Shown piece by piece: positions 18,770 to 27,560 of a stretch of DNA of 64,000 nt. The notes beneath the pieces were generated by a model. It searched no databases, had not been told where the DNA came from, and worked only from the letters and a program-made list of their open reading frames with translations. A program made the translations under genes and the position numbers. Origin of the DNA: Ensifer aridi (GTDB lineage Bacteria; Pseudomonadota; Alphaproteobacteria; Rhizobiales; Rhizobiaceae); the NCBI RefSeq assembly GCF_002078505.1, contig NZ_LUAV01000016.1:226364-290363 (forward strand), read 5' to 3'. How positions within the stretch are numbered: the stretch's first letter is position 1; each line of letters begins with the position of its first letter.

Positions 18770-19636
18770 ATGAAGACCCTCACAGCAGACAGGCGTATGA
18801 TCAAGATTGCAATGGACGCACCCTATCTCGAACGGGAGGAGGAGCACGCGCTCGCGCAGGCCTGGCGGAACGAAAACGACCAGGAGGCCCGAAACAAGAT
18901 AGCAATGTCGCATATGCGCCTGGTGATCGCGATGGCGGCGAAATTCCGCAGTTTCGGGCTGCCCATGGGCGATCTCGTGCAGGAGGGTCACATCGGCCTG
19001 CTCGAGGCCGCGGCCCGCTTCGAGCCAAGCCGCGACGTGCGCTTCTCGACCTACGCGACCTGGTGGATTCGCGCTTCGATGCAGGATTATGTGCTTCGCA
19101 ACTGGTCGATCGTGCGCGGCGGCACAAGTTCGGCACAGAAGGCGCTGTTCTTCAATTTGCGCCGGCTGCGGGCGCGGCTCGCTCAGGGCGACCGCCAACT
19201 TACATCGCAGGCTATGCATGAGGAAATCGCCGCGGCGCTCGGCGTCAGCCTTGCCGACGTGCAGACCATGGACGCTCGCCTTTCCGGCAATGATGCGTCG
19301 CTGCAGGCGCCGGTCGGCAGCGGCGATTCGGATGGCGGCGCACGCCTGGATTTCCTGGCGAGCGACGCGCCTCTGCCCGACGAGCAGGTCAGCGATCTGA
19401 TCGATGGCGAACGCGCCCGCCGGTGGCTGCACATCGCGCTCGGCGAGCTTACCGAGCGCGAGATGAAGATCATCAGCGCGCGGCGCCTGTCGGAAGACGG
19501 CGCGACGCTGGAAGAACTCGGCGTCGCCCTCGGTATTTCGAAGGAGCGCGTGCGGCAGATCGAGACACGGGCGCTCGAAAAATTACGTGCGGCGCTGACA
19601 TCCAAAGCGCCGGCACTGACCGCAGCCATGCATTAA
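18770..19636 (+). CDS. rpoH2: RNA polymerase sigma-32-type factor, RpoH2 subgroup
   Basis: This 288-residue group 3 sigma factor directs heat-shock and stress promoters. Region 2 is clear: NKIAMSHMRLVIAMAAKFRSFGLPMGDLVQEGHIGLLEAA and RFSTYATWWIRASMQDYVLRNWSIVR. The QKALFFNLRRLRARL stretch is the RpoH-box region. Region 4 has a helix-turn-helix ATLEELGVALGISKERVRQIETRALEKLR. The start at 18770 follows GGAG; the long open frame upstream is non-coding. Assignment to RpoH2 over RpoH1 rests on the RpoE2-type promoter and its rhizobial location near phaAB. Rhizobial RpoH2 is linked to later or osmotic/oxidative stress; that role is inferred. Confidence 0.92.
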   Translation: MKTLTADRRMIKIAMDAPYLEREEEHALAQAWRNENDQEARNKIAMSHMRLVIAMAAKFRSFGLPMGDLVQEGHIGLLEAAARFEPSRDVRFSTYATWWIRASMQDYVLRNWSIVRGGTSSAQKALFFNLRRLRARLAQGDRQLTSQAMHEEIAAALGVSLADVQTMDARLSGNDASLQAPVGSGDSDGGARLDFLASDAPLPDEQVSDLIDGERARRWLHIALGELTEREMKIISARRLSEDGATLEELGVALGISKERVRQIETRALEKLRAALTSKAPALTAAMH

Positions 19637-19646
19637 GGCGAGAAAC

Positions 19647-19676
19647 TCCGGCCGGAAATTGCCGGCCGGACTTTCG
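19647..19676 (+). terminator. Hairpin after rpoH2, probable terminator
   Basis: TCCGGCCGG at 19647-19655 and CCGGCCGGA at 19662-19670 form a perfect 9-bp stem with loop AAATTG, followed by CTTTCG. It begins 10 bp past the stop codon. The T-tract is short. Confidence 0.7.
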
Positions 19677-19860
19677 CCTCCAGCCCTCCCCCCGTGTGGC
19701 CCCGCCTGTGGGAGGGGCATATCCGTTCTTCGTACAGGTTGGACCTGCCGGCAGGCGCGTGAGGGAACGTCGGCGGAGTTTCCGCGCATCCCATGTCCGG
19801 TTGGCATCGACCGACGGCTCGGCTACTGTCTCCGTCCGAAACACAAACGGACGGCACCCG

Positions 19861-20502
19861 ATGCTCGATCTGACACCCTATCTGCCGCAACTTCTCGTCG
19901 CCTGGACCGCCTATATCATTGCCGTCGCATCGCCGGGGCCGGCCGTTCTGGCGATCATCGCGACCTCTATTGCCCAGGGGCGCAAGGCAGGCCTCGCGCT
20001 TGCCTTCGGTGTACTGAGCGGCAGCTATACCTGGGCTATGCTGACGGCTTCGGGGCTCTCTGCGCTCATCAGGACCTATGGCCAGGCAATCGTCTTCCTG
20101 AAGGTCGCCGGTGCCTGCTATCTCTTCTGGCTTGCCTATAATGCGCTCAAGGCGGCGATGCGGGGCGATGCTCCCAAGGCTGCCCTTGGTGTTCCGCTGC
20201 AGATGCCGCTGAAGAAACTCTATCTCAAGGGGCTCGGCATTCACCTGACCAACCCCAAGGCGATCTTCGCCTGGATCATGCTGGTCTCGCTCGGCATGCC
20301 GGATGGCGCACCGGTCGCCGTCACCGCCGCATTTATCGGCGGCTGCATGCTGATCGGCCTCGTCATCTTCTGCGGCTTCGCGATCGTCTTCTCGCTCTCG
20401 CCGGTGCACCGCGCCTATCTCAGATCGCGGCGGGTCATCGAGAGCCTGATGGCCGGCTTCTTCGCCTTTGCCGGCCTGAAACTGCTGACAACGCGGCTTT
20501 GA
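19861..20502 (+). CDS. LysE/RhtB-family amino-acid exporter
   Basis: This 213-residue inner-membrane protein has about six hydrophobic segments. The N-terminal ASPGPAVLAIIATSIAQGRKAGLALAFGVLSG is the hallmark of LysE/RhtB exporters (PGP motif), and HLTNPKAIFAWIM is the second conserved block. It would export an amino acid or homoserine-lactone-like compound; the substrate cannot be told. The start is ATG 19861. It stands alone, convergent with the cupin gene. Confidence 0.88.
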   Translation: MLDLTPYLPQLLVAWTAYIIAVASPGPAVLAIIATSIAQGRKAGLALAFGVLSGSYTWAMLTASGLSALIRTYGQAIVFLKVAGACYLFWLAYNALKAAMRGDAPKAALGVPLQMPLKKLYLKGLGIHLTNPKAIFAWIMLVSLGMPDGAPVAVTAAFIGGCMLIGLVIFCGFAIVFSLSPVHRAYLRSRRVIESLMAGFFAFAGLKLLTTRL

Positions 20503-20561
20503 TCATCAGGGGAAACATGCAGCAGATAATTGCCCTTGAACCGCTCGACGGGACGCCCGGA

Positions 20562-21242
20562 CTATTCCGGCATCGGGAGCACATCCGGATGCATGAGAGG
20601 CGCATCCTTCAGCCAGATCCTTGCGCCTTCCGCGCCGATGATCGCGATCAAGTCGGTGCCGGCGGGTAAGCGGCCCCAGCTCTCTGGCTCCAGTGTTTCA
20701 CCACCGATGGTCAGCCCGCCCGAGAGGACCAGGAACTCCAATCCACGTGTGTTTGCGACGCTGATTGTTTCGTCGGCCTGCCAGTCCTCGAGCCGGACTT
20801 CTTCACGGCCATCGTCGAACAGGATGGTCGCGGCGCTGGCGCCGGGACGAGGTGTTGCACGCTCGCCCTCGCCGGGCCGGCAAACGATCTGAGTCTGATC
20901 CCCATCACGGAACTGCCAGAGCCGGACGAAGATCGTGCAGCCCTCTTTCGCGGCGGGGATATGCGACGTGCCGGGCGGATTGCGGAAATAGCTGCCGGCC
21001 GGATAGTCGCCATGCTCATCCTGGAAGACGCCTTCCAATACGAGGATCTCTTCGCCGCCACTGTGCGTATGGCGCGGGAAGGCACTGCCGGGGGCATAGC
21101 GCACGATCGAGGTGGCGCGGGCAACCTCGCCGCCGACGCGGAAAAGCATGCGGCGATCCACGCCGGCGGCGGGACTTGGCACCCAGTCCAGCTTCGCGGC
21201 ATGGACAATGACGGGCTTCGACAGATCGTCGTTAATGCGCAT
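20562..21242 (-). CDS. ChrR-like cupin-domain protein
   Basis: This protein of about 226 residues has a strong first cupin: FPRHTHSGGEEILVLEGVFQDEHGDYPAGSYFRNPPGTSH, with HxH and Glu metal ligands as in ChrR-type anti-sigma factors. A weaker second cupin follows (LEFLVLSGGLTIGGETLEPESWGRLPAGT). There is no zinc-binding anti-sigma domain at the N-terminus, so it is probably an enzyme or sensor cupin and not an anti-sigma factor. The start is ATG 21242, with GTG 21245 directly before it. The first bases overlap the 3' end of a decayed alcohol dehydrogenase gene. Confidence 0.8.
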   Translation of the reverse strand: MRINDDLSKPVIVHAAKLDWVPSPAAGVDRRMLFRVGGEVARATSIVRYAPGSAFPRHTHSGGEEILVLEGVFQDEHGDYPAGSYFRNPPGTSHIPAAKEGCTIFVRLWQFRDGDQTQIVCRPGEGERATPRPGASAATILFDDGREEVRLEDWQADETISVANTRGLEFLVLSGGLTIGGETLEPESWGRLPAGTDLIAIIGAEGARIWLKDAPLMHPDVLPMPE

Positions 21243-21745
21243 CACGCGTCTCCTTCATGGTCAGGACCATCCGAGACTTGACGTTGCCCGACTTCATCTT
21301 CTGGCATGCCTCGAATGCCTTCTCCAGCGGCATCGTCTCGATCTGCGGGCGCACACCGGTGAGGACGCTGAAGTCGAGCGCCTCTCGCTCTCGTAGAGCG
21401 TGCCGGTGATCGATCCAAGCACGCTGCGCTCGCCGACGACGAGATGGCCGGCCGATACGGGCAACGGGTCCTTGCCCGCGCCGAGCAGCACGACACGGCC
21501 GCCGGCGCAGGTCCTGCCATCAGCGACAATACCGCTTCAGCATTGCCGATGGTAGGGATGATGGCCTTTGCCCCGCTGGAAGGCGCCATGTTGCTGGCAA
21601 ATGTTCTTTCCAGGCCCTCAGCCTTCGATGAAGCGGTCGCGGCGCTCTCTTAATAGAAGCGCACGCCGAGCGCTGTGCCTACAGCGACCTTGCGCGTCTG
21701 ATTGGGCGCGCAGCGAGGCGAAACCGCGTGGCAATCGACGCCGAG
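21232..21745 (-). pseudogene. Decayed zinc-type alcohol dehydrogenase (C-terminal part only)
   Basis: Minus-strand translation gives consecutive pieces of a medium-chain dehydrogenase in different frames: GAKAIIPTIGNAEAV, then GGRVVLLGAGKDPLPVSAGHL and VVGERSVLGSITGTLYESE, then LDFSVLTGVRPQIETMPLEKAFE and KMKSGNVKSRMVLTMKETRD. There is an in-frame stop at 21650-21652 and frame changes near 21505 and 21385. The zinc-binding N-terminal half is absent. The reading frame ends TAA at 21232-21234, overlapping the cupin start, which suggests the intact ancestor was translationally coupled to the cupin gene. Confidence 0.8.
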
Positions 21746-21746
21746 G

Positions 21747-23000
21747 TTATTCGGCAGCCGCCTGGCCGTGGCCGAAGCGCTTCTCGATATAGTCGGCGAC
21801 GAGAAGCTGGAATTCCTCGGCGATCTTCGGTCCGCGAAGCGTCATCGCCTTCTGGCCGTCGATGAAGACGGGAGCGGCCGGCATCTCGCCGGTGCCGGGA
21901 AGAGAAATGCCGATATCGGCATGCTTGCTTTCGCCCGGACCGTTGACGATGCAGCCCATCACGGCGACCTTCAGCGCCTCGACCCCCGGATATTTCTCGC
22001 GCCAGACCGGCATGCTTGCGCGGATATCCTCCTGGATCTTCTGGGCAAGCTCCTGAAACACGGTCGAGGTGGTGCGGCCGCAGCCGGGACAGGCGGCGAC
22101 GACCGGGATGAACTGGCGGAAGCCCATGACCTGCAAAAGCTCCTGCGCCACCTGCACCTCGCGGGTCCGGTCGCCGCCGGGCTCTGGGGTGAGCGAAATG
22201 CGGATCGTGTCGCCGATGCCCTGCTGCATCAGGATGCCGAGCGAGGCGGAGGAGGCGACGATGCCCTTGGTGCCCATGCCGGCTTCGGTAAGGCCGAGAT
22301 GGAGCGCATGATCGGAGCGGGCGGCGAGCATCGCGTAGACGGCGATCAGGTCCTGCACGCCGGAAACCTTCGCGGAAAGGATGATGCGGTTGCGCGGCAG
22401 GCCGAGCTCCTCGGCAAGTTCCGCCGAGAGCAGTGCCGATTGCACGATCGTCTCGCGGGTCACCTGCTGCGCCGTCAAGGGCGAGCCGTTGGCCTTGTTC
22501 TCGTCCATCAGCCGGGTCAGCAGTTCCTGGTCGAGCGAGCCCCAGTTGACGCCGATACGCACCGGCTTGTCGTAGCGCATCGCCATCTCGATGATCTCGG
22601 CGAACTGCTTGTCCTTCTTGTCCTTAAAGCCGACATTGCCCGGGTTGATGCGGTATTTCGCGAGCGCCTCGGCGCAGGCCGGATGGTCCGCCAGGAGCTT
22701 GTGGCCGATATAGTGGAAGTCGCCGACGAGCGGCACGTCCATGCCGAGGCGCAACAGCCGCTCGCGGATCTTCGGCACGGCAGCGGCGCTTTCGTCGCGG
22801 TCGACGGTGATGCGCACCAGTTCGGAGCCTGCCTTATGGAGCGCCGCCACCTGCGCGACCGTCGCGTCGATGTCGGCCGTGTCCGTATTCGTCATCGACT
22901 GGACGACGACCGGCGCACCGCCGCCAACGATCACACCGCCGACATCGACGGCGACCGAGGCGCGGCGCGGCTGTGGCTCGAAATCGAAGGCAGAAGACAT
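21747..23000 (-). CDS. ispG: 4-hydroxy-3-methylbut-2-en-1-yl diphosphate synthase
   Basis: This 417-residue iron-sulfur enzyme of the MEP isoprenoid pathway converts MEcPP to HMBPP. The N-terminal TIM barrel includes [14 protein letters not shown] and [17 protein letters not shown]. The cluster ligands are in [11 protein letters not shown] and [13 protein letters not shown]. The length and cysteine set are intact. With ispA elsewhere in the window it contributes to isoprenoid supply, but the two are not in one operon. Confidence 0.96.
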   Translation of the reverse strand: MSSAFDFEPQPRRASVAVDVGGVIVGGGAPVVVQSMTNTDTADIDATVAQVAALHKAGSELVRITVDRDESAAAVPKIRERLLRLGMDVPLVGDFHYIGHKLLADHPACAEALAKYRINPGNVGFKDKKDKQFAEIIEMAMRYDKPVRIGVNWGSLDQELLTRLMDENKANGSPLTAQQVTRETIVQSALLSAELAEELGLPRNRIILSAKVSGVQDLIAVYAMLAARSDHALHLGLTEAGMGTKGIVASSASLGILMQQGIGDTIRISLTPEPGGDRTREVQVAQELLQVMGFRQFIPVVAACPGCGRTTSTVFQELAQKIQEDIRASMPVWREKYPGVEALKVAVMGCIVNGPGESKHADIGISLPGTGEMPAAPVFIDGQKAMTLRGPKIAEEFQLLVADYIEKRFGHGQAAAE

Positions 23001-23143
23001 GAAAGCCTCTTCTTGGGTCCCGTTGTAGCGGAGCGGAAACGGACAGAGAAACGCTCCGCGCTTTCGCCTTCTGAGGTGGAGGACGAAAGCGTGCTTGTCA
23101 ACGGCAACATCACGCAGTGACGGCGAATTGATGGCGGGCGTTG

Positions 23144-24337
23144 TTAGTGTCCCTTGCTGTGATCCGCATGAACCGCGTGATGCGACAGCAGGAGAACGAC
23201 GACGAAGAGGACGGGGATCAAGGTGAAGATGATGGCAAAGCCGCTGTGCTCCGCGATGAAGCCGATCAGCGACGGCGCGAACAGCATGCCGGAATAGCCC
23301 ATGGTGGTCGCGACCGCGAGCCCGATGCCCGGCTGCAGGCCGGGCATGTTGCCGGCCGCCGAGAAGGCGATCGGCACCATGTTGGAAATGCCGATGCCGG
23401 CAATGGCAAAGCCGAGGATCGCAACGACAGCGTTCGGTGCAAGCCCGGCGAGAACCATGCCGATGAGCGCCATCACGGTGCAGATGCGCAAGGTCCGTTT
23501 CGCGCCGAGGAGATCGCGCACATGGTCGCCGGCAAAGCGCATCGCCGCCATCGTCGCCGAGAAGGCGGCGAAGCCGAAGCCGGAGAGCTCGATCGAGGCA
23601 CCGAGTTCATCTTTCAAGTAGAGCGCGCCCCAGTCGAGCACGGCGCCTTCCGGCACCATCGAGAACAGCGCCATCAGACCGATGAGCCATGGCAAGGGCG
23701 TCATCGGCAGCCTGAGCTTCTCCTTTGCGGCGGCAGGATGCGGCTGATCGGCAAGGATCATCGGCCACGCAACGGCGAGGACGGCGAGGCAGAGGCCCGT
23801 CACGACCACGGCATGCGGCAGCACGCCAAAGCGCGCCATGAGGAAACCACCGATTCCGGCGCCGATCAGGCCTCCAAGGCTCCAATAGGCGTGGCAGGAG
23901 GACATGATGGCGCGCCGCATCGACTTCTCGACCTCGACGGCGTTGGCGTTCATCGCGACGTCCATGGCCCCGACGAAGCCGCCGAGCAGGAACATGCCGA
24001 TCGCCGCCGTCCAGACGTTCGGTAGGAGGGTCAGCACGAGGAGCAGCGGCGAGAGGGCGATCGCCGTCATCTTGACGACCTTTTGCGAGCCGAGCCGGGC
24101 GATGAAGCCGCCGGCGATCGGCATCAGCACCAGAGAGCCGACGCCGAACACCAGGATCAAAAGACCGAGGACACTTTCGCCGATCCCGAGCTTCTCCTTG
24201 AATTCCGGAATCTTGGGCGCCCAGCTTCCGGTGACGAAGCCATTCATCAGGAACAGGAGGGACACGGCGAGCCTGTTCTTCGACATGTACGCCTGCCGAA
24301 CCACGGCTTTCGGGGCGGTCTCTGTGCGCTGATCCAT
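23144..24337 (-). CDS. MFS transporter, YbjJ-like
   Basis: This 397-residue inner-membrane protein has about 12 membrane segments and ends in a His-rich tail ([13 protein letters not shown]). The N-terminal half has [23 protein letters not shown] and [33 protein letters not shown], typical of YbjJ-like major-facilitator proteins. The substrate is unknown. It is followed by ispG about 140 bp downstream. Confidence 0.85.
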   Translation of the reverse strand: MDQRTETAPKAVVRQAYMSKNRLAVSLLFLMNGFVTGSWAPKIPEFKEKLGIGESVLGLLILVFGVGSLVLMPIAGGFIARLGSQKVVKMTAIALSPLLLVLTLLPNVWTAAIGMFLLGGFVGAMDVAMNANAVEVEKSMRRAIMSSCHAYWSLGGLIGAGIGGFLMARFGVLPHAVVVTGLCLAVLAVAWPMILADQPHPAAAKEKLRLPMTPLPWLIGLMALFSMVPEGAVLDWGALYLKDELGASIELSGFGFAAFSATMAAMRFAGDHVRDLLGAKRTLRICTVMALIGMVLAGLAPNAVVAILGFAIAGIGISNMVPIAFSAAGNMPGLQPGIGLAVATTMGYSGMLFAPSLIGFIAEHSGFAIIFTLIPVLFVVVLLLSHHAVHADHSKGH

Positions 24338-24365
24338 GGGTGAGCCCTCTGCCGGATCGTCCGGC

Positions 24366-24752
24366 TCAAATGGTGATTTCGATGAGATTGCCGTCGGGAT
24401 CGCGGATCACGGCTTCGTAGAAGCCGTCCCCCGTCCATCTGGCTTCGGAGACAAGCAGGCCCTGCCGTTCCGCGCGCGCCGCCAGGTCGTCCACGGCCTG
24501 GGCGCTGCCGAGCGACAGCGCGACATGCGCGTAACCCGCGCGCTCGACCTCCGGCCCCTCGGGCGGCGCCAGCCACGGTCCCTCCATGACCTCGATCGAA
24601 GGTCCCGCCCCAAGCGTCAGAAAGCGTGAGCGGAAACCGGGGCGGCGACGGCTTTCATAGACGGCGCCGGCCTCGGCACCGAGGAAGCCGACCCAGAAAG
24701 CCGCTATTCGCTCGATGTCTTTCGTCCAGAGAGCGACATGCGCGATGCTCAT
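24366..24752 (-). CDS. VOC-family (glyoxalase/bleomycin-resistance fold) protein
   Basis: This 128-residue single-module vicinal-oxygen-chelate protein contains IAHVALWTKDIERIAAFW (first metal His), YAHVALSLGS (second His) and DPDGNLIEI (Glu). Such proteins act as lactoylglutathione lyases, dioxygenases or resistance proteins; the reaction cannot be fixed here. Its ATG overlaps the stop of the DeoR regulator gene by four bases, so the two are translated together. Confidence 0.85.
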   Translation of the reverse strand: MSIAHVALWTKDIERIAAFWVGFLGAEAGAVYESRRRPGFRSRFLTLGAGPSIEVMEGPWLAPPEGPEVERAGYAHVALSLGSAQAVDDLAARAERQGLLVSEARWTGDGFYEAVIRDPDGNLIEITI

Positions 24753-25531
24753 CGGGCAGCCTCCTTGGCGAACACGATGCTGGCGCCGTGCGCCGTGAAG
24801 GCTGCGACCTGCGCTCGCGGCGCATCCGCCTCGAGAACCAGCGTCAAGCCGCTGTCGATGCCGATCACCGCATGCGGCGCCGCCGTGCCGAGCTTGTCGC
24901 TCGTGACGGCGGCAAGGACGGCGCGGCTTCTCGAAGCGATCAGGCGCTTGAATTCCGCGTCTTCGAAATGGAAGGCCGTCAGCCCCGCCTCTGCATCGAC
25001 ACCGCAGGTTCCAAGCACGCAAAGGTCTGGCCTGAGCAGCTCGGCGTCACGCTGCGCCCTCGCCCCGACGGCCGCGCCGACGGCCCGGTTGAGCGCGCCG
25101 CCGATGAGAATGACATCGATCTCCGGCTTCTCCATCAGGGCAGCCGCGATCAGTGGCGTGTTGGTGGCGATTGTGGCCGAAAAGTCCGGCGCTATCGCGC
25201 GGGCGATCGCCAGATTGGCCGAACCGGCGTCGAGGAAGACCGTCATGCCGGGGCGGAGAAAACGTAAGGAAGCCTGCGCCAGCGCCGCCTTCCGCTCCGG
25301 CGCAAGCGTGGCGCGCTCGTTCAAAGGGCCGGCATCGGGAGCGAGCGGCAGGGCGCCGCCATAAACGCGCTCGCAAAGCCCGGCCGCGGCCATCTCGCGC
25401 AGATCGCGACGGATCGTGTCCTCCGACACCCCGAGCTCGCGCGCGAGATCGGCGGCCAGGACCCGGCCTTCGCTCTTCAGCCGTTCCCGGATCAGACTTT
25501 TTCTTTCGCGCAGCAGCAGGTCCGTCGCCAT
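24749..25531 (-). CDS. DeoR-family transcriptional regulator
   Basis: This 260-residue repressor-type protein has an N-terminal HTH (LAADLARELGVSEDTIRRDLREMAAAG) followed by the DeoR C-terminal sugar-phosphate sensor domain (FLDAGSANLAIARAI, NTPLIAAAL, LGTCGVDAEAGLTAF). The start is ATG 25531, with GAAGAG close upstream; the open frame extends further without a ribosome site. It is coupled to the VOC gene downstream. The effector is likely a phosphorylated sugar, by family. Confidence 0.87.
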   Translation of the reverse strand: MATDLLLRERKSLIRERLKSEGRVLAADLARELGVSEDTIRRDLREMAAAGLCERVYGGALPLAPDAGPLNERATLAPERKAALAQASLRFLRPGMTVFLDAGSANLAIARAIAPDFSATIATNTPLIAAALMEKPEIDVILIGGALNRAVGAAVGARAQRDAELLRPDLCVLGTCGVDAEAGLTAFHFEDAEFKRLIASRSRAVLAAVTSDKLGTAAPHAVIGIDSGLTLVLEADAPRAQVAAFTAHGASIVFAKEAAR

Positions 25532-25789
25532 CTCTTCAATCGTGCATAAACGTGCATGAATCGATGTAAACGTGAGTACCACCTGAGATCGCAGATTTCA
25601 ATACGGCTTTTTGCAAAACCGCAACGAGAGCCGGAACATTTGGGTCGGGAGCGTTTTGGATGGTAATCGGCCGTTCGAAGAAAAATCTTCATCGAAAAGG
25701 CCCTGCAATTGGTCTTTTATATGCTCAGAAAGGCACCGCTTTGTGCGAGTCTCGCCGCAATCCGGATGACGGGCCGGAGAACAACAAAG

Positions 25790-26578
25790 ATGGACATGAA
25801 AACAATGAAACTTCTTCCGACGCTTTTCGCTGCCGCCCTTCTGCAACTCGCCGCTTTCGTGCCGGCGCAAGCGGGATCGAACCTCGACGAGATCAAATCC
25901 GCCGGCGTGCTGAAGATCGGCACGGAGGGGACTTACGCTCCCTTCACCTATCATGATGCCAGCGGCGCTCTCGTCGGCTTCGACGTCGAGATCGGCCAGG
26001 AAGTCGCCAAGCGGCTCGGCGTCAAGGCCGAGTTCCTCGAAGGCAAGTGGGACGGTCTGATCGCCGGCCTCGACGCCAATCGCTACGACACTGTCATAAA
26101 CCAGGTCGGCATCACCGAGGAACGCAAGAAGAAATACGATTTCTCGGAGCCCTACATCGCTTCGAAGGCGGTGCTGATCGTCCGTGGCGATAATGAGGAG
26201 ATCAAGGACTTCGCCGACCTGAAGGGCAAGAAGGCCGCCCAATCGCTGACCAGCAACTTCGGCAAGCTCGCTCAGGCCTCGGGCGCCGAACTCGTCGGTG
26301 CCGACGGCTTCGACCAGTCGATCCAGCTCGTGCTGACCGGCCGCGCCGACGCGACGATCAACGACAGCCTCTCCTTCCTCGACTTCAAGAAGCAGAAGCC
26401 GGACGCCAACGTGAAGATCGCCGCCGAGCAGGCCGATGCCGACTATTCCGGCATCATCATCCGCAAGAACGAGCCGGAGTTGCTCGACGCCATCAACAAG
26501 GCGCTGGCCGAGATCAAGACGGACGGCACCTACGAGAAGATCTCGCAGAAATATTTCGGCGCCGACGTCTCGAAATAA
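25790..26578 (+). CDS. Polar amino-acid ABC transporter, periplasmic substrate-binding protein
   Basis: This family 3 solute-binding protein is about 262 residues. The signal peptide (KLLPTLFAAALLQLAAFVPAQAG) precedes a mature part with GVLKIGTEGTYAPFTYHDASGALVGFDVEIGQEVAKRLG and YDTVINQVGITEERKKKYDFSEPY. The pattern resembles cystine/polar amino-acid binding proteins (TcyA/FliY type). Starts at 25790, 25796 and 25805 are all possible; GGAG near 25776 fits 25790. It is the first gene of a three-gene importer, with a 300-bp spacer before the permease. Confidence 0.88.
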   Translation: MDMKTMKLLPTLFAAALLQLAAFVPAQAGSNLDEIKSAGVLKIGTEGTYAPFTYHDASGALVGFDVEIGQEVAKRLGVKAEFLEGKWDGLIAGLDANRYDTVINQVGITEERKKKYDFSEPYIASKAVLIVRGDNEEIKDFADLKGKKAAQSLTSNFGKLAQASGAELVGADGFDQSIQLVLTGRADATINDSLSFLDFKKQKPDANVKIAAEQADADYSGIIIRKNEPELLDAINKALAEIKTDGTYEKISQKYFGADVSK

Positions 26579-26602
26579 CGCTCGCGAAAGACCCCTCCCC
26601 AA

Positions 26603-26622
26603 CCCTCCCCACAAGGGGAGGG
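26603..26622. repeat. Short palindrome, intergenic repeat type
   Basis: CCCTCCCC, ACAA, GGGGAGGG forms a perfect 8-bp stem with a 4-base loop, 25 bp after the binding-protein stop. Its pyrimidine-rich flank resembles common alphaproteobacterial palindromic units. A partner hairpin of inverse sense lies at 26731-26746. Confidence 0.7.
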
Positions 26623-26730
26623 CGATCAACCTGCAACGCCGCACCCACACGGGACCTCAGCTTCCGACGTAAGATCCAACCGGGAGGGTAGACGCTACAG
26701 GCACGCGACGAAAGGATGCACAGCCCATCC

Positions 26731-26746
26731 CTTCCCTTGTGGGAAG
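26731..26746. repeat. Second short palindrome in the same gap
   Basis: CTTCCC, TTGT, GGGAAG forms a 6-bp stem. It is flanked by GGCCCGAAGGCCGGGAGGG, and together with the palindrome at 26603 it brackets about 100 bp of non-coding sequence. Confidence 0.6.
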
Positions 26747-26830
26747 AGTGGCCCGAAGGCCGGGAGGGCTCCCACGGAACAGTTGCATGGGATGCGGGCT
26801 TCACACCCTTCCCCATCCTGCTCTATGAAT

Positions 26831-26863
26831 CGCGATCCGTTCCGGCGTTCGGGACGGATCGCG
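26831..26863 (+). terminator. Long hairpin between binding-protein and permease genes (attenuator or processing site)
   Basis: CGCGATCCGTTCC at 26831-26843 pairs with GGGACGGATCGCG at 26851-26863 (13 pairs, one G-U), loop GGCGTTC, then TTTGAAA. The tract is too short for a strong terminator. A stem at this place commonly keeps the binding-protein mRNA more abundant than the permease mRNA. Confidence 0.7.
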
Positions 26864-26879
26864 TTTGAAAGGTTCTCCC

Positions 26880-27560
26880 TTGCCCCACTGGCTTCAATTG
26901 ATGGCAGATGCGTTGCCGACCCTGCTTTGGGCGGGCCTGATCTTCACGATCCCGCTGACGCTCCTCTCCTTCATTCTCGGCTTGGCTCTCGGGCTCGTCA
27001 CCGCCATTGCCCGGCTTTTCGCGCCGGCGCCGCTCGTCGCCGTGGCGCGCTTCTATGTCTGGGTGATCCGCGGCACGCCGCTGCTTGTCCAGCTCTTCGT
27101 CATCTTCTACGGACTGCCGAGCCTTGGCATATTGCTTGACGCCTTCCCCGCCGCGCTGATCGGCTTCACGCTCAACATCGGCGCCTATACATCCGAAATC
27201 ATTCGCGCAACGATCTCCTCCGTCCCGCGCGGGCAGTGGGAAGCGGCCTATTCGATCGGCATGAGCTGGAGTCAGGTCATGCGCCGGACGATCCTGCCGC
27301 AGGCGACGCGGGTCGCAATCCCGCCCCTCTCGAACACTTTTATTTCGCTCGTCAAGGACACCTCTCTCGCCGCTGCGATCACCGTGCCGGAACTTTTCCA
27401 GACGGCGCAGCGCATCGTCGCGACGACCTATGAACCGCTGATCCTTTATATCGAGGCGGCGCTGATCTATCTTGCGATGAGTTCCGTACTGTCGGCCCTG
27501 CAGGTGAGGCTGGAGCAACGCTTCGCCCGCTATGGTGGCTTCCTGGAGGCGCGCGCATGA
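26880..27560 (+). CDS. Polar amino-acid ABC transporter, permease
   Basis: This HisM/GlnP-type inner-membrane permease has about 226 residues and four to five membrane segments. The conserved region is WVIRGTPLLVQLFVIFYGLPSLG, and the EAA loop is SVPRGQWEAAYSIGMSWSQVMRRTILPQA. The start is uncertain. TTG at 26880 has AAAGG seven bases upstream; TTG 26865 and ATG 26901 are alternatives. A non-ATG start fits low translation relative to the binding protein. It overlaps the ATPase gene by four bases. Confidence 0.86.
   Translation: MPHWLQLMADALPTLLWAGLIFTIPLTLLSFILGLALGLVTAIARLFAPAPLVAVARFYVWVIRGTPLLVQLFVIFYGLPSLGILLDAFPAALIGFTLNIGAYTSEIIRATISSVPRGQWEAAYSIGMSWSQVMRRTILPQATRVAIPPLSNTFISLVKDTSLAAAITVPELFQTAQRIVATTYEPLILYIEAALIYLAMSSVLSALQVRLEQRFARYGGFLEARA

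Noticed and set aside
21702..23120. Long plus-strand open frame opposite ispG
   Set aside because: ispG is unambiguous, and the opposite frame is a high-GC codon-bias artefact.
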